NCBI GenBank assembly: GCA_031551125.1
Contig: JAVBOB010000013.1
Coordinates: 1 to 64,000 of the forward strand
Direction: 5' to 3'
Length of the DNA stretch: 64,000 bases
Source: JAIRNF01 sp031551125
Lineage (GTDB): Bacteria > Bacteroidota > Bacteroidia > Bacteroidales > UBA932
The translations under genes were made by a program, and so were the position numbers. Every line of letters begins with the position of its first letter. Position 1 is the first letter of the stretch. The notes beneath the pieces are model-generated. The model had not been told where the DNA came from, did not search any database, and saw only the letters and a list, made by a program, of their open reading frames with translations. Below, one piece after another: positions 62,315-64,000 of this stretch.

Positions 62315-62398
62315 GAAATATGGTTAGCTCAGGCTATTATGGGCTAAAAATACAACTTGCTTAAGATAAACGTGTTGTGGTTGTGGCGACTACTTATT

Positions 62399-62536
62399 TT
62401 GCGCGCGACGGTTGTTCCTACCCTGAAGAACTTATAGTGCTTCGCGCGTTGTTCCGCTATCACCTATATTCTGACTCAAGGCGTTGCTACGCTGTGCCGT
62501 TAGGCTGAAATAAGCCGCCACTTCGTGGCGTTGTTT
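62399..62536. repeat. Repeat family D, copy 2 (diverged)
   Basis: Right arm GTGCTTCGCGCG and the end module TTAGGCTGAAATAAGCCGCC with ACTTCGTGGCGTTG match copy 1 at 33225-33361. The left arm has lost most of its pairing. Confidence 0.7.
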
Positions 62537-62773
62537 TCGAACGTTCAATGTTATTTGGATAAAACAATTGCCATCCCAAACTCTAACAAATTTTCAGAAC
62601 CTGTTAGGGCTTTGCTTATCATTGTAAGCGATGTTAGTCAATTTTAAGTTCAACATGTTGCATAGAACTAAAATAAGTAGTATATTTCGTAAACATTCTC
62701 GTCCGTTTTTTTGTTTTTACCTAACAAAACCGCTAATAGCTGTTTAATTGTTTTACCTCAAAAACTAAACGCT

Positions 62774-63001
62774 ATGACATCAACAGAAAAATCGCTACTT
62801 GCATTAGGCGTAGGCCTTGCAGTTGGCGTGGGCTTAGGAATTCTATTTGCCCCCAGGAAAGGTTCGGAAACAAGGGAAAAAATTGGAGAAGGTTATGACG
62901 AATGCAAAGAGAAAGTTCTGGAAGTATTCGACAAATTCAAGAAAAAGGCTCACTGTTGCTCCGACAAAAAGTTGGAAGACAAGCTGGAAAGCCTGACCTA
63001 A
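62774..63001 (+). CDS. YtxH-domain small membrane protein
   Basis: A 75-residue protein with one N-terminal membrane helix (ALGVGLAVGVGLGILFA, about residues 9-25) ending in APRKGSETREKI, the YtxH signature. A charged tail with two Cys (HCCSDK) follows. The frame is open from 62711, but ATG 62774 fits the family. YtxH proteins are stress-associated in many bacteria; the role here is unknown. It heads a short three-gene unit. Confidence 0.83.
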   Translation: MTSTEKSLLALGVGLAVGVGLGILFAPRKGSETREKIGEGYDECKEKVLEVFDKFKKKAHCCSDKKLEDKLESLT

Positions 63002-63025
63002 AGTACTAATAGTTATTATTAGGCC

Positions 63026-63418
63026 ATGAGTGAACAGAAAGAACGGCTTCTTACCCTTGTTGACGATTTAAAGTCGTACCTCAATGTGCGACTGCAGCTC
63101 ATTTCGCTAAGTATAAGCGAGATGGTTGCCCGACTTTTGGCATCACTTATCTCAAACGGGGCTATGCTTTTTTTCATAGCCCTGTTTTTACTATTTGGAA
63201 GTTTTGCGGCGGCGTTCGGGCTGGGGCAATGGCTTAACAGCTACGCGCTTGGATTTATTTTAGTGGCAGGTTTTTACTTGTTGCTGGGGTTAATCATATA
63301 CTTTATCAAAGGCCGCTACATTGAAAAGCCTTTGATAAATCTATTTATTCGGTTGTTTCTAAAAAATATGGGTGACGAAGAAGACAATAAAAGCAATGAA
63401 GAAAATAGAAACACTTGA
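63026..63418 (+). CDS. Holin-like (phage holin superfamily III type) membrane protein
   Basis: A 130-residue protein with two hydrophobic hairpins (about residues 38-66 and 78-98) preceded and followed by charged stretches. The pattern LDSYLNVRLQLISLS-like (LKSYLNVRLQLISLSISEM) at the start is typical for the family with the Pfam name Phage_holin_3_6. Despite the name, such chromosomal copies are not phage genes. It is 24 bases after the YtxH gene and overlaps the next gene by 23 bases. Confidence 0.75.
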   Translation: MSEQKERLLTLVDDLKSYLNVRLQLISLSISEMVARLLASLISNGAMLFFIALFLLFGSFAAAFGLGQWLNSYALGFILVAGFYLLLGLIIYFIKGRYIEKPLINLFIRLFLKNMGDEEDNKSNEENRNT

Positions 63419-63815
63419 ACAATTGCACGCCGAACAGCAAAGGCTAAGAGCGGTAGCCAAACAAATGGAGGCTGAGCTGAGTGATGATTTTAACTACTTC
63501 AGCAAGCATATCCAACCCTTTTTATCTATTTTTGATAAGGTAAAAGGCGGTGCTGTTCCTATGGTTTGGAATGTAGTAAGTTCGGTAGTTCCTTTTATAA
63601 TCAGGAGGTTTAAGAAATCAAAAGAAGAAAAAAGAGCTGAAAGCGAGGTCTATTCTTCTGATAACGCAAGTACAGGATGGTCTGCATTTGCTGCAACCGC
63701 ATTCAAAGTTTTTGCCGAAAGTGAGCTGTCAAAAGTTATAATGAGTAGGGTGGCTAGCGCAATAGCCTCAAGAATGAATGCTGACGATAGTAAAGACAAC
63801 GAAAAAGAATCGTAA
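63396..63815 (+). CDS. Small coiled-coil protein of unknown function
   Basis: A 139-residue protein. Residues 1-30 are a predicted coiled coil (ETLEQLHAEQQRLRAVAKQ), followed by a mildly hydrophobic region (about 38-65) and a charged stretch with an Ala-rich C-terminal helix. I chose ATG 63396 over the GTG at 63372, because the GTG-encoded residues are polar and the gene overlaps the holin-like gene either way. Gene order YtxH, holin-like, coiled-coil suggests the three act together at the membrane. No known family is recognised. Confidence 0.65.
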   Translation: MKKIETLEQLHAEQQRLRAVAKQMEAELSDDFNYFSKHIQPFLSIFDKVKGGAVPMVWNVVSSVVPFIIRRFKKSKEEKRAESEVYSSDNASTGWSAFAATAFKVFAESELSKVIMSRVASAIASRMNADDSKDNEKES

Positions 63816-63828
63816 ACCCGTACTGTTA

Positions 63829-63852
63829 TGACCTAAGTTGCTAGCTATACGC
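63829..63852. repeat. Loose end of repeat family C
   Basis: TGACCTAAGTTGCTAGCTATACG matches the left terminus of the MITE-like element at 24559 and 40120. The rest of the element is not visible before the next gene. Confidence 0.6.
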
Positions 63853-63897
63853 TTTGCTTGCGACGACGGGTTTTTATGGCAGCGCGCAGCTAGAGTA

Positions 63898-63999
63898 TTA
63901 TATCAGTAGCTGTCCAATCATAACTGTTACCGACTGTCCCTTAATTTTTACGCGCTCTCCGCATATTTCACAGTATAGCCGTCCTTGACGTTCTGATAG
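63898..63999 (-). CDS. C-terminal end of a protein with a CxxC motif, cut by the right edge
   Basis: The leftward frame enters at the window edge and ends at TAA 63898-63900. The 33 visible residues include RQGRLYCEICGERVKI, with two cysteines two residues apart that could form half of a zinc site, and a hydrophobic end (VTVMIGQLLI). No family is recognised and the start lies outside. The frame is open for its whole visible length, but so short a piece is weak evidence. Confidence 0.45.
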   Translation of the reverse strand, partial: LSERQGRLYCEICGERVKIKGQSVTVMIGQLLI

Positions 64000-64000
64000 C

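Larger units (their letters stand above)
61929..62773. other. Gene-free repeat cluster
   Basis: A stretch of about 845 bases with no plausible gene. In order it holds repeat family E (inverted copy), repeat family B (copy 3), a hairpin of the AGCCCTAA type, repeat family D (copy 2), and a weak hairpin near 62580-62612. The last 130 bases before the YtxH-like gene show no clear promoter. Confidence 0.75.

Noticed and set aside
63026..63418. Prophage origin for the holin-like gene
   Set aside because: No other phage genes surround it, and such chromosomal holin-family proteins are common beside YtxH genes.
1..64000. Search for tRNA, rRNA, known riboswitch and transposase genes
   Set aside because: I read the gaps for T-loop motifs and known signatures and saw none. 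This was by eye, so a tRNA search program could still find one.

Overview
The window reads as the chromosome of a member of the phylum Bacteroidota, most likely order Bacteroidales. The reasons are a type IX secretion outer-membrane protein (PorV-type), families I associate with this phylum (DUF4254, DUF4271, a CCDC81-like HU domain protein, DUF5723-OmpA), start sites with little Shine-Dalgarno signal, and promoters of the form TTTG-N19/20-TAnnTTTG. I cannot name a genus. Nearly all genes are ordinary chromosomal genes. I see no rRNA, tRNA, CRISPR, prophage or transposase.

Layout. 1-4484 is the 3' part of a leftward surface-glycan cluster: flippase, sugar aminotransferase, an unusually short glycosyltransferase, then PgsA-like and PgpA-like phosphatidylglycerol enzymes and a membrane protein cut by the left edge. 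4591-8025 holds ddl, trpS, efp and an ACP phosphodiesterase. 8148-17068 holds a GH20 hexosaminidase lipoprotein, a flavodoxin-fold oxidoreductase, pdxA, an ECF sigma factor, a VanX-type dipeptidase, prfB with a programmed +1 frameshift, and a secreted protein. 17201-24480 holds an HU-domain membrane protein, fumC, an OmpA-family protein, and the block SUI1-like factor, DUF4271, hemD, rnpA, yidD. 24939-34185 holds htpG, a lytic transglycosylase, an MBL hydrolase, a prenyl synthase, DUF4254 with a heptosyltransferase-like GT9, lrgAB and exonuclease III. 34464-46870 holds an S9 peptidase, a TlpA-like thioredoxin, a degenerate ThiF-like protein, a U32 protein, an HdeD-like protein, an LTA-synthase-like enzyme, porV, an LptF/G permease, tgt and an ABC permease. 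46897-63815 holds its ATPase, a HAD hydrolase, waaA, an mlaE-mlaF pair, a YbaK protein, a sulfatase, radA, a large membrane protein, a second S9 peptidase, tag, a DUF4139 protein, and a small YtxH/holin-like/coiled-coil operon. A cut-off gene with a CxxC pair lies at the right edge.

A common theme is the cell envelope. Glycan export (flippase), Kdo transfer (waaA), LPS transport (LptF/G), phospholipid transport (MlaEF), phosphatidylglycerol synthesis (PgsA/PgpA), LTA-synthase-like transfer, peptidoglycan turnover (ddl, VanX-like, lytic transglycosylase) and type IX secretion all appear, but in scattered small operons.

The least expected content is between the genes. At least seven families of short palindromic or MITE-like repeats fill most intergenic gaps. 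They include one element with about 20-bp terminal inverted repeats in two full copies plus one loose end, and a hairpin element whose two copies have different stem sequences but intact pairing. Other points to check are a pgpA reading frame with no canonical start codon, a glycosyltransferase interrupted by an in-frame TAG, a prfB frameshift site with a strong internal Shine-Dalgarno in an SD-poor lineage, a ThiF-like protein lacking the usual E1 catalytic residues, and a Tgt with an altered zinc site. I did not find a clear multi-gene novel system.
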